Of a stretch of 64,000 bases of DNA, positions 9,730-19,214 are shown piece after piece. Both the position numbers and the translations under genes were made by a program. Location of the stretch: contig JAUIEU010000001.1 of the NCBI GenBank assembly GCA_030429585.1, forward strand, positions 1,545,994-1,609,993, given 5' to 3'. Source of the stretch: a bacterium. Its GTDB lineage: Bacteria > Cyanobacteriota > Vampirovibrionia > Vampirovibrionales > Vampirovibrionaceae. The stretch's first letter is position 1. Each line of letters opens with the position of its first letter. The notes beneath the pieces are model-generated. The model saw only the letters and a program-made list of their open reading frames with translations. It had not been told where the DNA came from and did not search any database.

Positions 9730-9870
9730 CTACTTTAAAGGCATTGCCACCCCATATATAGCCAACAAATATTCACTAAAGGCATCGTCACTCTCTACCA
9801 CCGTTGGCGCCAACGCGTGGGGGGCAACAGTAAGCCTTTGTTTTTCAGTAGGCCCTAAGCATAACGGCAT
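9730..9870 (-). CDS. Putative 46-aa small protein (below the ORF-track cutoff)
   Basis: MPLCLGPTEKQRLTVAPHALAPTVVESDDAFSEYLLAIYGVAMPLK* with AGGAG about 9 nt upstream of ATG, in an otherwise ORF-poor 0.8-kb gap. Confidence 0.4.
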   Translation of the reverse strand: MPLCLGPTEKQRLTVAPHALAPTVVESDDAFSEYLLAIYGVAMPLK

Positions 9871-10265
9871 ATCGCATCGCTCCTATAAATATAAAGTCAT
9901 CGCAGTTCAGTAAGCACCACCATACCCGCAGCCCCCCTTTCATAGATATTCACACACGGGCGCATTTATACCGGCCACCTAGTGCAACCACACTCGCTAC
10001 TTAGGTATTGTACAAGGCTAATCTTCAAGGTCATTTCAACCGCCAACAACATCAAAAAAACCCTATAACAGCAACCGTTACAAGCTCCGTTAGCCACACA
10101 AAAAACGCCTCTTTCCACTTAGCAATGTTGCAGTACCCTTACAGGGATAGCAAATAGAAACTCGGTTACGCTAAACTAATACTAATAGATATCTAAGATG
10201 CTCCACCCTTAAGCTCGCATCTATACTCCCGCTACTTTTTCCCATTGCTACGAGGGCCGCCCCCC

Positions 10266-10589
10266 ATGAAGACAATGACAACCGCCACAAAACCAGTACT
10301 AACAACCCTGATGCTTGGCGCCGCTTTACTCGCCACCAGCCTAGCTACAAGCCATGCCAATCCAGCAGCACAGCCTGTCACTTATCTGGCCATACCCCTT
10401 TCTAGCAGTGTTATTACCGCCACGGACCCACACGCAGCAGCCCCACTCCCCCAAGATGCGGCCTTGTTGTTTTCTGTAGAGCCACAAACGTTGCCGGCCC
10501 TGCTTTCCGATGAAGACCTGCCCCCATGCTACCAACAGCAAGCAGAAGCGTCTGAAATGCCGCCTGTACGGGTTATTTCATCTCGGTAA
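10266..10589 (+). CDS. Small secreted hypothetical protein
   Basis: MKTMTTATKPVLTTLMLGAALLATSLATSHANPAA signal peptide; ORF track start is 10245. Confidence 0.5.
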   Translation: MKTMTTATKPVLTTLMLGAALLATSLATSHANPAAQPVTYLAIPLSSSVITATDPHAAAPLPQDAALLFSVEPQTLPALLSDEDLPPCYQQQAEASEMPPVRVISSR

Positions 10590-10776
10590 CCTATAAAAAC
10601 GTTCATCCACTAAAACTAGGCGGCCTATTTAAGTAAAGTATAGGCCATGCAGAACCTGCCGATACCAGATAAAATGCTCGAGTAGTTGACTTAACGGTAA
10701 GCTGTTTTTTTGCTACCATGCAAAGTTCGCACTACAGGGTGCTGTGTTTCTTGGGTAATGGATTACAAATACTCGT

Positions 10777-11427
10777 ATGACTGCCACCTATAACCTGCTG
10801 ATTGTTGAAGATTACACGCTGATACAAATTGGTTTAGAAAGCCTGTTCCGCAAAACGGATTGGTGCACCAACGTATCTATTGCCAATTCTGGCGAAGAGG
10901 CCTTGGCCCAGCTGGCTAAAACCCCTACCGATATTGCCATATTGGATATTGGCCTGCCGGATACCAACGGCATTGCCCTGGCCCAACAGGTACGAGCCAT
11001 TTACCCCGATATTAAAATTATTATGCTTACTAGCCATGATAATCAGCGCGAGGTACTGGAAGCCCTAAGCGCGGGGGCCCAAGGGTACTGCCTTAAAGGG
11101 GTACTTTCAGAAAGTATCTGCGACATTGTGAAGCAAGTGGCCGATGGGGGCCTGTGGCTAGACCCTGGCATCGCCAAGTTTGTAGTAGATGTGGTAGACC
11201 AGCACAAGCCTTCCAGCGATTCGGATGACGATTACGCTTTATCCGACCGAGAATTAGAAATTTTAAGGCTCGTCTCCTACGGCAACAACAACGATGAGAT
11301 TGCCAAGGCCCTGTTTTTAAGCACCCACTCCATCAAACAAACCATGACCAAAATTTTTGACAAGCTGAGTGTTTCCGACCGTACGGAAGCCGTGGCCATG
11401 GCCATACGCAATAATATTATTGAGTAA
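10777..11427 (+). CDS. NarL/FixJ-type (LuxR HTH) response regulator
   Basis: LLIVEDYTLIQIGLESLF...AILDIGLPDTNGIALAQ...IIMLTSHDNQ; LSDRELEILRLVSYGNNNDEIAKALFLSTHSIKQTMTKIFDKLSVSDRTEAV. Confidence 0.9.
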   Translation: MTATYNLLIVEDYTLIQIGLESLFRKTDWCTNVSIANSGEEALAQLAKTPTDIAILDIGLPDTNGIALAQQVRAIYPDIKIIMLTSHDNQREVLEALSAGAQGYCLKGVLSESICDIVKQVADGGLWLDPGIAKFVVDVVDQHKPSSDSDDDYALSDRELEILRLVSYGNNNDEIAKALFLSTHSIKQTMTKIFDKLSVSDRTEAVAMAIRNNIIE

Positions 11428-11608
11428 GCCACTCGGCCCAGGCAAACAGCGTGGGCTTACTGTTTTTGATATAATAGTAAGCCTTAATTTAGGTTAGGCT
11501 GCCTGTATTTAATTGGCAAGGCCACCCCCATACAATTTTTCGCTGCGCTGGCTTTAACCTATTTTTGCTGCATTTCCCTTCCATCCCTTATTCGGAGCCA
11601 CTTTGCTC

Positions 11609-14600
11609 ATGCCCGCCTCTTCTTCTAAAGGCAAAACAACTAAATCCACCAGCAAAAATGGTAGCGCCAAAAGCAAAGCACCTATTAAAAAAGACCCTGC
11701 CAACACTCTTTTTTGGGTTGGTATTGGTGCATCCGCCGGTGGGCTAGAAGCCTTAAAGGGCTTTGTGAAACACCTACCGGAAAGTATTGATGCCACCTAT
11801 ATTGTGGCCCAGCATTTATCTTCTAGCCACAAAAGTATGCTGGTAGAGCTGATTGCCCGTGAAACCAGCTTAACCGTTGTATCGCTAAAAGATGGCACTA
11901 TCCCCAAACCTAACGTGATTTACATTACCCCCCCTAGTAAAAATATTATTGTGGAAGATGGCATATTACGCCTAACCACCCCGGACCCTAGCCGCGTAGG
12001 CCCCGTGCCGTCCGTCAACCAATTTTTTAACACCCTTGCAGAGCAACGCAGCAACCGAGCCATTGGTATTATTCTCTCAGGTACCGGCTCGGATGGCTCG
12101 GAAGGTACCCGTGAAATACGGGCCGCCGGTGGTATTACCATTTGCCAAGATGAAGATTCGGCGAAATACAACGGTATGCCCGGCTCTGCCGTGGAAACTG
12201 GGGCCGTGGATTTGGTGTTGCCCCCTGAAAAAATGGGCGAGCAGCTACTCCACATTACCCAACACCCTGGCGATAGCATCCAAATTATTGAAGAAGAAGA
12301 GCCCAGCGAATATTTTGAGCTACTAAAACTGCTTAAAGTGCACCAAGGGGTAGATTTTAAAAACTACAAACCCAATACCATCCAGCGCCGTATTCAGCGG
12401 CGACTGACGGCTATTAACATTAGCTCCCTCACTAAATACATCCAGCACTGCAAAGCCAACCGAAAAGAGCTCGAGCTCCTCTACAAAGATTTACTTATTT
12501 CCGTTACCTCGTTCTTTCGAGATGATTATGCCTTCCAGGCCATTCCGCCTGTGCTTAAAGGCATTGCCGGCCGAGCTAACGAGCTTGACGATAGCATACG
12601 GATTTGGGTTGCTGGCTGCGCCACCGGCGAAGAGGCTTACTCCCTAGCCATACAACTGGCGGAAGAAATTGGCGGTACGCCACGCTTTTCCGATTATAAA
12701 TTCCAGATTTTTGCCACCGATATTGATAGCGATGCGCTAGCCTTTGCCCGCCGCGGGGTTTACTCGGATGTATCCTTAAGCCATGTTAGCGACGAGCTAA
12801 AATCCAAGTACTTTAACTACGATGGCAGCGGCCAATACGAAGTGATTAAGCCCCTGCGGGAACGGGTACTGTTTGCCCAGCACAATGTGTTTGAAGACCC
12901 TCCCTTCCTGCGCCTGGATTTAATTAGCTGCCGCAACTTGCTAATTTACTTTAACCAAAACCTGCAAAAACGGGTGCTTAACCTGTTTCACTATGCCTTA
13001 AAGCCCACAGGTAATTTATTCTTAGGTAAATCAGAATCATCCAACCTTACCGCCGAGCTATTCCAATGCGTGCAACAGCAAGCCAAAATTTATAAGCGCA
13101 AACTATCTGCCACCGCAGAAATTAGGCCCTTTGCCTCCCTTAGCCCTGTCGGTAAAGGCGGCAAATCCACCACTGCTGGCGCAGCAGCCCCCTCTCCAGC
13201 AGAAGCCAACCGCCTATTGCTAGCAGAAAGCCTATTAAGCGCCATTGCCCGCGATGGCCTATTGGTAGGGGAAACCCTGGATATTAAAAAGGCCTACGGC
13301 AACTTGCAGCCCTTCCTTCAGTTAGAGCCGGGCGATGTTCGGCCCAACATCTCTAACATGATTAAAAGTGAGCTGCGCCAAGAAATTAAGGCCCTGGTAT
13401 TTAAGGCCAACCGAGAAACCAAGCGGATTAGCAGCTTTTTAAGTAAAGAAATTTGGCATGACCAAAAAAAGCTAAAGGTTCAGCTTCATATCACACCCAT
13501 TACCCTGCCAGAAACCACCGAACAACTCTTCTTCATTCAGTTTGATAGTAAAAAACCTTTAGATGAAACCCTAGACGAACTGCCCGAAGACATTAAAAAC
13601 ACAGAAGCCCTGGCCCGCATTAAAATATTAGAGCAAGAACTGGCCCTTAGCCAAACCCACCTGCAAACCGTTATTGAAGAGTTAGAAACCAGCAACGAGG
13701 AACTGCAATCCACCAACGAAGAGTTGCAATCCACCAACGAGGAGCTGCAATCTACTAACGAAGAATTGGAAACCAGTAACGAGGAATTGCAATCCACCAA
13801 CGAAGAAATTACCACTGTTAATGAAGAACTCCACTTTAAATCGTCTGAGCTTCTTGCCATTAACGAAGACATGAACAACATTAAAAACAGCATTACCTAC
13901 CCACTGGTGGTGCTGGATTCCTTGCTTCGGGTAACCCAGTTTAACCATAACGCCAGCGATATTTTTGATTTTTCGGGCATCAAAAGCGCCATTATTACGT
14001 CGGTACCTACCAAGCTGGATATTAAGCACTTTAGAGACCACATTACAACCGTAATGGAGAAAGGCACCCTCTATACCGAACAGCTTGCCACCGATGACAA
14101 AACCTACTTAATGACCATCCAGCCCTACCGATCTCAACAAAATATTGATGGGGTTATTATCACCTTTGTGGATAACACCGACGAGCAAACCGTTACCCAC
14201 GAGCTCCAAAAATTAAGCGCCCAATACAAGCTTATTATGGATTCTGCAGGCGAAGGTATTTATGGCTTAGATACAGACGGCAATGTAACCTTTGCCAACC
14301 AAGCCGCCGTAGACATGCTCGGTTACACCACCAACGAGCTAATGGGTAAAAACCAGCACACCCTTATCCACCACACCAAGCCAGATGGCACCCCTTACCC
14401 TCAACAGGAATGCCCCATCTATAAAGCCATACAAGACAAAGCCGTACACCATGTTGATAATGAAGTCTTCTGGCATAAAGACGGCACCTCCTTCCCGGTA
14501 GAGTACATTAGCACCCCCATCATCGAAGATAGTGACTGCACTGGCGCTGTTATTACCTTTAAAGATATTACGGCCCGGAAAGAGGCAGACGCCCTACTGC

Positions 14601-16069
14601 AGGCCCAAAAGCACGACTTTGAAATGATCCTCAACTCCGTGCCGTCCTTCATCTTTTACAAAGATGCCCATAATAAAATCCTACGCCTGAACGAAGCCGC
14701 CGCTAAATCCATGGGCGGCACCGTTAAAGATTTTGAAGGCATGCAAACGGAAGACCTCTTCCCCAGCATGGCTGAAAAATACCTAAAGGATGACCAACAA
14801 GTTATTAGCTCTGGTAAAGCAATCCACGGTATTTTAGAACAATACAAACCCACCGACGGCGAAGAACGCTGGATTCAAACAGATAAAGTGCCCCAGCCTG
14901 ATAAAGACGGTACCCCTTACGGATTGGTGGCTATCTCTACAGATGTAACCCAATTAAAAGAGGTGGAAACCCGCCTAGCCGAAAGCGAAGAGCGCTTGAA
15001 ATTAGCGGTTAAAGGGTCTCAAGATGGGTTATGGGATTGGGATATTAACACCAATGCCGTGTACCTAGCGCCCCAATACAAACACCTAATTGGGTATAAG
15101 GATACCGAACTAGACAACAGCTACGATGAGTGGTTTAACCGCATCCACCCGGATGATGTGGATGGCGCCATGCTGCAATTACAGGCCCACCTAACCAGCA
15201 AAGAGCCCTACAACGCAGAGTTTCGTCTTAAAACAAAAAGCGGCCACTACCGCTGGTTTAACAGCATTGGCGAAGCCTTATTTGATGACAACGGAAAAGC
15301 CTACCGAATGGCCGGGTCTATTCGGGATATTACCGACCGGGTAGAAGCCCAACAACGCCTAAAAGAAAGCAACCAGGACTTAGAGCACTTTGCCTCTATT
15401 GCCGCCCATGACTTGCAAGAGCCCTTGCTAAAGATGCGGGTATACAGCACAGAATTGCTAGAAGATTACAAAGAAAAGCTGGATGATAACGGTAAAAAAT
15501 ACCTAAACCGAATTTCTGAGAGTACCGATCGCCTGCAAAGCTTAATTAATAGCCTGCTGAGCTACTCACGGGTTTCTACCAAACAAACCTTACCAGAAAA
15601 AATTAACCTGGTAGATGTCGTCACCAACGTTACCGAAGACCTGGGCGCCAAAATAGAAGCAGCTCAAGCCACTGTGCAGATTGACGATACCCTACCTAAC
15701 GTTTTTGTGGATAGAAACCAGCTGTACCAGCTCTTCCAAAATTTAATTAGCAATGCGGTAAAATTCCGCAAGGAAGACACCCCACCGGTTATTGAAATCT
15801 ACCCCACCGATAAAAAATCCCCGCCTGGACAAACCACCATCGCCATTAAAGATAATGGCATTGGCTTTAAGCAACAATATGCTGACCGAATTTTTGATGT
15901 GTTTGAACGCTTGCACACCTTAAACGAGTATAGCGGTACCGGCATTGGTTTAGCGGTTTGCAAAAAAATCATTGCCCAGCATAATGGTAGTATTACGGTT
16001 ACGAGTAAGGAAAATGAAGGCACCACCTTTTGGGTAACCTTGCCCACGCCGTACCAAAAAACATCTTAA
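11609..16069 (+). CDS. CheB methylesterase - CheR methyltransferase - PAS - histidine kinase fusion
   Basis: CheB: GIGASAGGLEALKGFVKHLP...SGTGSDGSEGTREIRAAGG; CheR: RIWVAGCATGEEAYSLAIQL; several PAS domains; kinase ASIAAHDLQEPLLKMRVYSTELL and NGIGFKQQYADRIFDVFERLH..YSGTGIGLAVCKKI. Confidence 0.94.
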   Translation: MPASSSKGKTTKSTSKNGSAKSKAPIKKDPANTLFWVGIGASAGGLEALKGFVKHLPESIDATYIVAQHLSSSHKSMLVELIARETSLTVVSLKDGTIPKPNVIYITPPSKNIIVEDGILRLTTPDPSRVGPVPSVNQFFNTLAEQRSNRAIGIILSGTGSDGSEGTREIRAAGGITICQDEDSAKYNGMPGSAVETGAVDLVLPPEKMGEQLLHITQHPGDSIQIIEEEEPSEYFELLKLLKVHQGVDFKNYKPNTIQRRIQRRLTAINISSLTKYIQHCKANRKELELLYKDLLISVTSFFRDDYAFQAIPPVLKGIAGRANELDDSIRIWVAGCATGEEAYSLAIQLAEEIGGTPRFSDYKFQIFATDIDSDALAFARRGVYSDVSLSHVSDELKSKYFNYDGSGQYEVIKPLRERVLFAQHNVFEDPPFLRLDLISCRNLLIYFNQNLQKRVLNLFHYALKPTGNLFLGKSESSNLTAELFQCVQQQAKIYKRKLSATAEIRPFASLSPVGKGGKSTTAGAAAPSPAEANRLLLAESLLSAIARDGLLVGETLDIKKAYGNLQPFLQLEPGDVRPNISNMIKSELRQEIKALVFKANRETKRISSFLSKEIWHDQKKLKVQLHITPITLPETTEQLFFIQFDSKKPLDETLDELPEDIKNTEALARIKILEQELALSQTHLQTVIEELETSNEELQSTNEELQSTNEELQSTNEELETSNEELQSTNEEITTVNEELHFKSSELLAINEDMNNIKNSITYPLVVLDSLLRVTQFNHNASDIFDFSGIKSAIITSVPTKLDIKHFRDHITTVMEKGTLYTEQLATDDKTYLMTIQPYRSQQNIDGVIITFVDNTDEQTVTHELQKLSAQYKLIMDSAGEGIYGLDTDGNVTFANQAAVDMLGYTTNELMGKNQHTLIHHTKPDGTPYPQQECPIYKAIQDKAVHHVDNEVFWHKDGTSFPVEYISTPIIEDSDCTGAVITFKDITARKEADALLQAQKHDFEMILNSVPSFIFYKDAHNKILRLNEAAAKSMGGTVKDFEGMQTEDLFPSMAEKYLKDDQQVISSGKAIHGILEQYKPTDGEERWIQTDKVPQPDKDGTPYGLVAISTDVTQLKEVETRLAESEERLKLAVKGSQDGLWDWDINTNAVYLAPQYKHLIGYKDTELDNSYDEWFNRIHPDDVDGAMLQLQAHLTSKEPYNAEFRLKTKSGHYRWFNSIGEALFDDNGKAYRMAGSIRDITDRVEAQQRLKESNQDLEHFASIAAHDLQEPLLKMRVYSTELLEDYKEKLDDNGKKYLNRISESTDRLQSLINSLLSYSRVSTKQTLPEKINLVDVVTNVTEDLGAKIEAAQATVQIDDTLPNVFVDRNQLYQLFQNLISNAVKFRKEDTPPVIEIYPTDKKSPPGQTTIAIKDNGIGFKQQYADRIFDVFERLHTLNEYSGTGIGLAVCKKIIAQHNGSITVTSKENEGTTFWVTLPTPYQKTS
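13676..13840 (+). repeat. Tandem 21-nt repeats encoding ELxxSNE/ELQSTNE heptads (coiled coil)
   Basis: ELETSNEELQSTNEELQSTNEELQSTNEELETSNEELQSTNEEI. Confidence 0.9.
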
Positions 16070-16135
16070 TCTTATAAAGAGCACCCTACCCGCCCCTTAT
16101 TATAGTCCCTTTCAAACACACATTAGGCCCTCACT

Positions 16136-16600
16136 ATGCCACTTGCAAATACCACCACCAAACCCATTTTATTGGTTGATGATGACCTTGAAGATTGCGA
16201 AATGATGGAACAATCTTTGCGGCGCTGTAATATACCCAACCCTGTGGCCAGCCTCCATAATGGCGTTGCCTTGTTAGAGCACCTAGAAAACGCCGTTGAA
16301 CAACCGCCTTGTCTCATCTTTTTAGATTTAAACATGCCGAAAATGAACGGGCATGAAGCACTGGCCCACCTGCGCAAAGACGCCCGGTTTAAACACATCC
16401 CCGTGATTGTTATGACCACCTCTAACACGGAAGAAGATATTGTAACCACCTATGCCCACGGGGCCAATTCCTACATTACCAAGCCGGTTAGCTTAAGCGG
16501 GTTGGATGCGGTGATGGATACCCTAACCAAGTATTGGTTTAAAATCTCTTCCTTGCCGGATATTAGCCAACACCACTCGCCTCGGGCCATGTACGACTAA
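16136..16600 (+). CDS. Single-domain CheY/Rcp1-like response regulator
   Basis: ILLVDDDLEDCEMMEQSLRR...LIFLDLNMPKMNGHEALAHLRKD...IPVIVMTTSNTEEDI...YITKPVSL. Confidence 0.92.
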   Translation: MPLANTTTKPILLVDDDLEDCEMMEQSLRRCNIPNPVASLHNGVALLEHLENAVEQPPCLIFLDLNMPKMNGHEALAHLRKDARFKHIPVIVMTTSNTEEDIVTTYAHGANSYITKPVSLSGLDAVMDTLTKYWFKISSLPDISQHHSPRAMYD

Positions 16601-16671
16601 CCCTAAGCGCGCGCTACAACCCTAACTAATCAGCCTTCGAAACGGTAAACAGGGCAGTGTTTGCTATGCAA

Positions 16672-16704
16672 TAAAAAACCCCTGTTACCTAGGTGGTAAA
16701 AGGG
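16672..16704 (-). terminator. Hairpin with T-run in the minus direction, possibly ending the MNIO operon
   Basis: Minus strand: CCCCTTTTACCACCTAGGTAACAGGGGTTTTTTATT. Confidence 0.45.
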
Positions 16705-16938
16705 GCTTGCAAACGGGAGCAATATGGATAGAGAGTTAGCGAGAAAAATGTTCTTAACGCATTCCTTTGCATTGATACAACTGTAATGGGGGATGCAAAA
16801 TACAACAATCACCAACCAGTCACAAAAACATTTCCACCTAGAAATAAACGCCTGTTTATAAGGTTCTATAAGAGTTGCCACTTAGCTTAAGCTATCAGCC
16901 TACCGTATAAGCGGATACATCTGCGGGTTTACAAAGCG

Positions 16939-17868
16939 TTACTGCCACCCAAGTAACAAATGGCTATTGTATAAGGCCTGGCACACGCCACCCCATTGGG
17001 GTGATGATAATAGCTGACCGTGATGCTGACTTGCCATGGCCTGCAAAGCAGTGCTCGGTATAACGGGTCCTCTACCTAACAACTGAATAGTTGCCACCAC
17101 TCCACCAATGGTAGGGTTCGCCGCCAACAACCCAACAGTGTGGGACTCCGGATTTCTGTAAAACAGTAAGGGGGTAGGGGTTGGCACTGCATGTTGGTGT
17201 AACCATGCCTGCCAGTCTGCCGCTAACCATTCCGCTGGGTCGCTATCTTTTTTTTCGGAACGACCCGGCCATTGCTGCCATAGGTTAGGGATAGGATACA
17301 AAAAGCTATGGCCCACCACCGATGGGTTCCATACCGCAATAGATGTTTCGTTAGGGGGCTCTGGGCAGGCGGTAAAGGTCGCATTGCGGATAACAGGGTT
17401 AGGGGCCAAGCGGGCCTGTAGGTAACACCACTCTGCCATGGCAATGGCGGCAATAGCAGGATAGGTAGCTAGCTGCGGCAATAACGCAACAAAGCCAGGC
17501 CACTGGGCAAACATTGGCGGAAAATACGGCGACGGATTAGGGTATCGGGTACGGTAGGCAAACACCCACCGCGCCACTTGGGCCACGCCAAACAACCCGG
17601 TTAGCAAGGCCACCGTTTTAGGGAACAACCCTTCCACCGCGCCACTCACCCCGCCCTGAAGCAAATCATCGTATTGCAGCAACTTGCCGGCAGCATCCGT
17701 GGCCATAGGTAGCTCGGCCCCTATGCCGCTGGCATCTAACTGTTTTAAGCGAGCCGGGCTATCCTCGCTCAACAACCAACCATGCCACTGGGCCTGGTTG
17801 GCCACCATGGCTTCTGGCGGTAGTAGCTGGTATTGGGCCACTCCCACTGGGTTTAGGGGCTGGCTCAT
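16939..17868 (-). CDS. DUF2063/HvfC-BufC-like MNIO partner protein
   Basis: GAVEGLFPKTVALLTGLFG...WVFAYRTRYPNPSPYFPPMFAQWPGFVALLPQLATYPAIAAIAMAEWCYLQA; ATGA overlap with the MNIO gene. Confidence 0.75.
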   Translation of the reverse strand: MSQPLNPVGVAQYQLLPPEAMVANQAQWHGWLLSEDSPARLKQLDASGIGAELPMATDAAGKLLQYDDLLQGGVSGAVEGLFPKTVALLTGLFGVAQVARWVFAYRTRYPNPSPYFPPMFAQWPGFVALLPQLATYPAIAAIAMAEWCYLQARLAPNPVIRNATFTACPEPPNETSIAVWNPSVVGHSFLYPIPNLWQQWPGRSEKKDSDPAEWLAADWQAWLHQHAVPTPTPLLFYRNPESHTVGLLAANPTIGGVVATIQLLGRGPVIPSTALQAMASQHHGQLLSSPQWGGVCQALYNSHLLLGWQ

Positions 17869-18767
17869 GGCAAAGACGCCTCTTCTACCAGCACCGGCAC
17901 CCCATCAACACGCTTCGGTAAGTACTGTGCCCAAAAGGCGCGAATACGACGCAGTTCTGCTTCAAGTTCTTCAAACGGTGGATAGTTACCATCCCGCTCT
18001 AACAAAATACCTTTAATTTGTTCGCCTGGCGGGCAACGTTGTAGCACCCAATCCAATAAGGCCCATACAGCATCATCTACTGCGTTGGCATGGGTATCAA
18101 TCACATTACCCTCTGCCATACGGGTAAACCCAGCCACGTGGATTTCCACCGCCCGCTCTAAGGGCAAGGCCGCGGCATACGCAAAGGGGTCGCCGCCATG
18201 GTTTAAGCAGTTAACCACCACATTGTTGACATCCAACAGCAACCCGCAATTGGCTGCCGCTACCACACGGCCCACAAAATCGCATTCCGTCAGGCTGCTT
18301 TCTTTATTTTCCACATAATAGGAAATATGCTCTACCAGCATAGGGCGCTGTACCGCATCTTCCACCGCCTTAATGCGGTCTGCCACATACTGGGCCGTGG
18401 CGGGGGTGCGCAACACAGGGAGCAAATCGTTATAGTACTGGCCATAGGTACTGCTAAAGCTTAAATGGTCGCTAACCCAAGCCGGGTTAGCCGCCTGTAC
18501 AAATGTCGCCAAATCTGCCAAATACGCCTTGGATAATGGGTCTACACTACCCAACGACAAGCTAACCCCATGCAAAGCACAGGGATAATGGGCGGTGGCC
18601 TGTTGCCAATCGCGTGCATAATGCCCCCCGCGCCCCATATAATTTTCTGGGGTAATTTCTACCCAGTCTACCGTGGCAAGGGGCTGGGCTAGGTGCGCTG
18701 CATACGGTGTACGCAACCCTAGCCCAACACCAAGGGTGGGAAATAAATTAGTATGGGTACTTGCCAC
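17865..18767 (-). CDS. DUF692 / MNIO (multinuclear non-heme iron-dependent oxidase, BufB/HvfB-like)
   Basis: GVGLGLRTPYAAHL...VDWVEITPENYMGRGG...LHGVSLSLGS...WVSDHLSFSS...VEHISYYV...CGLLLDVNNVVVNCLNHG...EIHVAGF. Confidence 0.92.
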   Translation of the reverse strand: MASTHTNLFPTLGVGLGLRTPYAAHLAQPLATVDWVEITPENYMGRGGHYARDWQQATAHYPCALHGVSLSLGSVDPLSKAYLADLATFVQAANPAWVSDHLSFSSTYGQYYNDLLPVLRTPATAQYVADRIKAVEDAVQRPMLVEHISYYVENKESSLTECDFVGRVVAAANCGLLLDVNNVVVNCLNHGGDPFAYAAALPLERAVEIHVAGFTRMAEGNVIDTHANAVDDAVWALLDWVLQRCPPGEQIKGILLERDGNYPPFEELEAELRRIRAFWAQYLPKRVDGVPVLVEEASLP

Positions 18768-18787
18768 GAGTATTACTATTTTATAGG

Positions 18788-19063
18788 TTAGGCCCGATGA
18801 CCACTACTTAAGTGGGCACCGCAACCGTTTGCGCCACCGCATTTATGATCGTGATCATCATCAGCACCACATTTATGCTCGCCATCTTTACCGCATTTGT
18901 GGTCGCCGCCACATTTATGGCCTTCATCATGGCCTGCCAACTGATGCACAGGGGTTACATCCGTTAAGGCAAAATCCACAGAAGGGGTTGCTTGGGTAGC
19001 CGCAGAGGCACTAGCCGACAAAACAACACTAAAGGCTACAGCCGCTAAAAGAGCTTTGGTCAT
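18788..19063 (-). CDS. Secreted Cys/His-rich precursor peptide (bufferin/oxazolin-like) with HKCG repeats
   Basis: MTKALLAAVAFSVVLSASASA signal peptide, then GHDEGHKCGGDHKCGKDGEHKCGADDDHDHKCGGANGCGAHLSSGHRA; ORF track start is 19099. Confidence 0.85.
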   Translation of the reverse strand: MTKALLAAVAFSVVLSASASAATQATPSVDFALTDVTPVHQLAGHDEGHKCGGDHKCGKDGEHKCGADDDHDHKCGGANGCGAHLSSGHRA

Positions 19064-19214
19064 GTTAGGAGATTCTCCAGAGATTAAGGAAACCAACAAG
19101 TACCACGGCTAACAGATTTCTCTCGCCTTCCGTACCACTTGCTGAACTTAGTATAGACGATAACCCCTTTGTATAAGTTCCCATGCGTTAATACTAACTT
19201 AGGGTAAGGCGCTT

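Noticed and set aside
13676-13840. Possible CRISPR-like or minisatellite array
   Set aside because: The 21-nt units have no spacers and are in frame, encoding a coiled coil within the kinase.
16630-16881. 83-aa minus-strand ORF after the Rcp1-like gene
   Set aside because: Spans the hairpin/terminator region and has no recognisable features.
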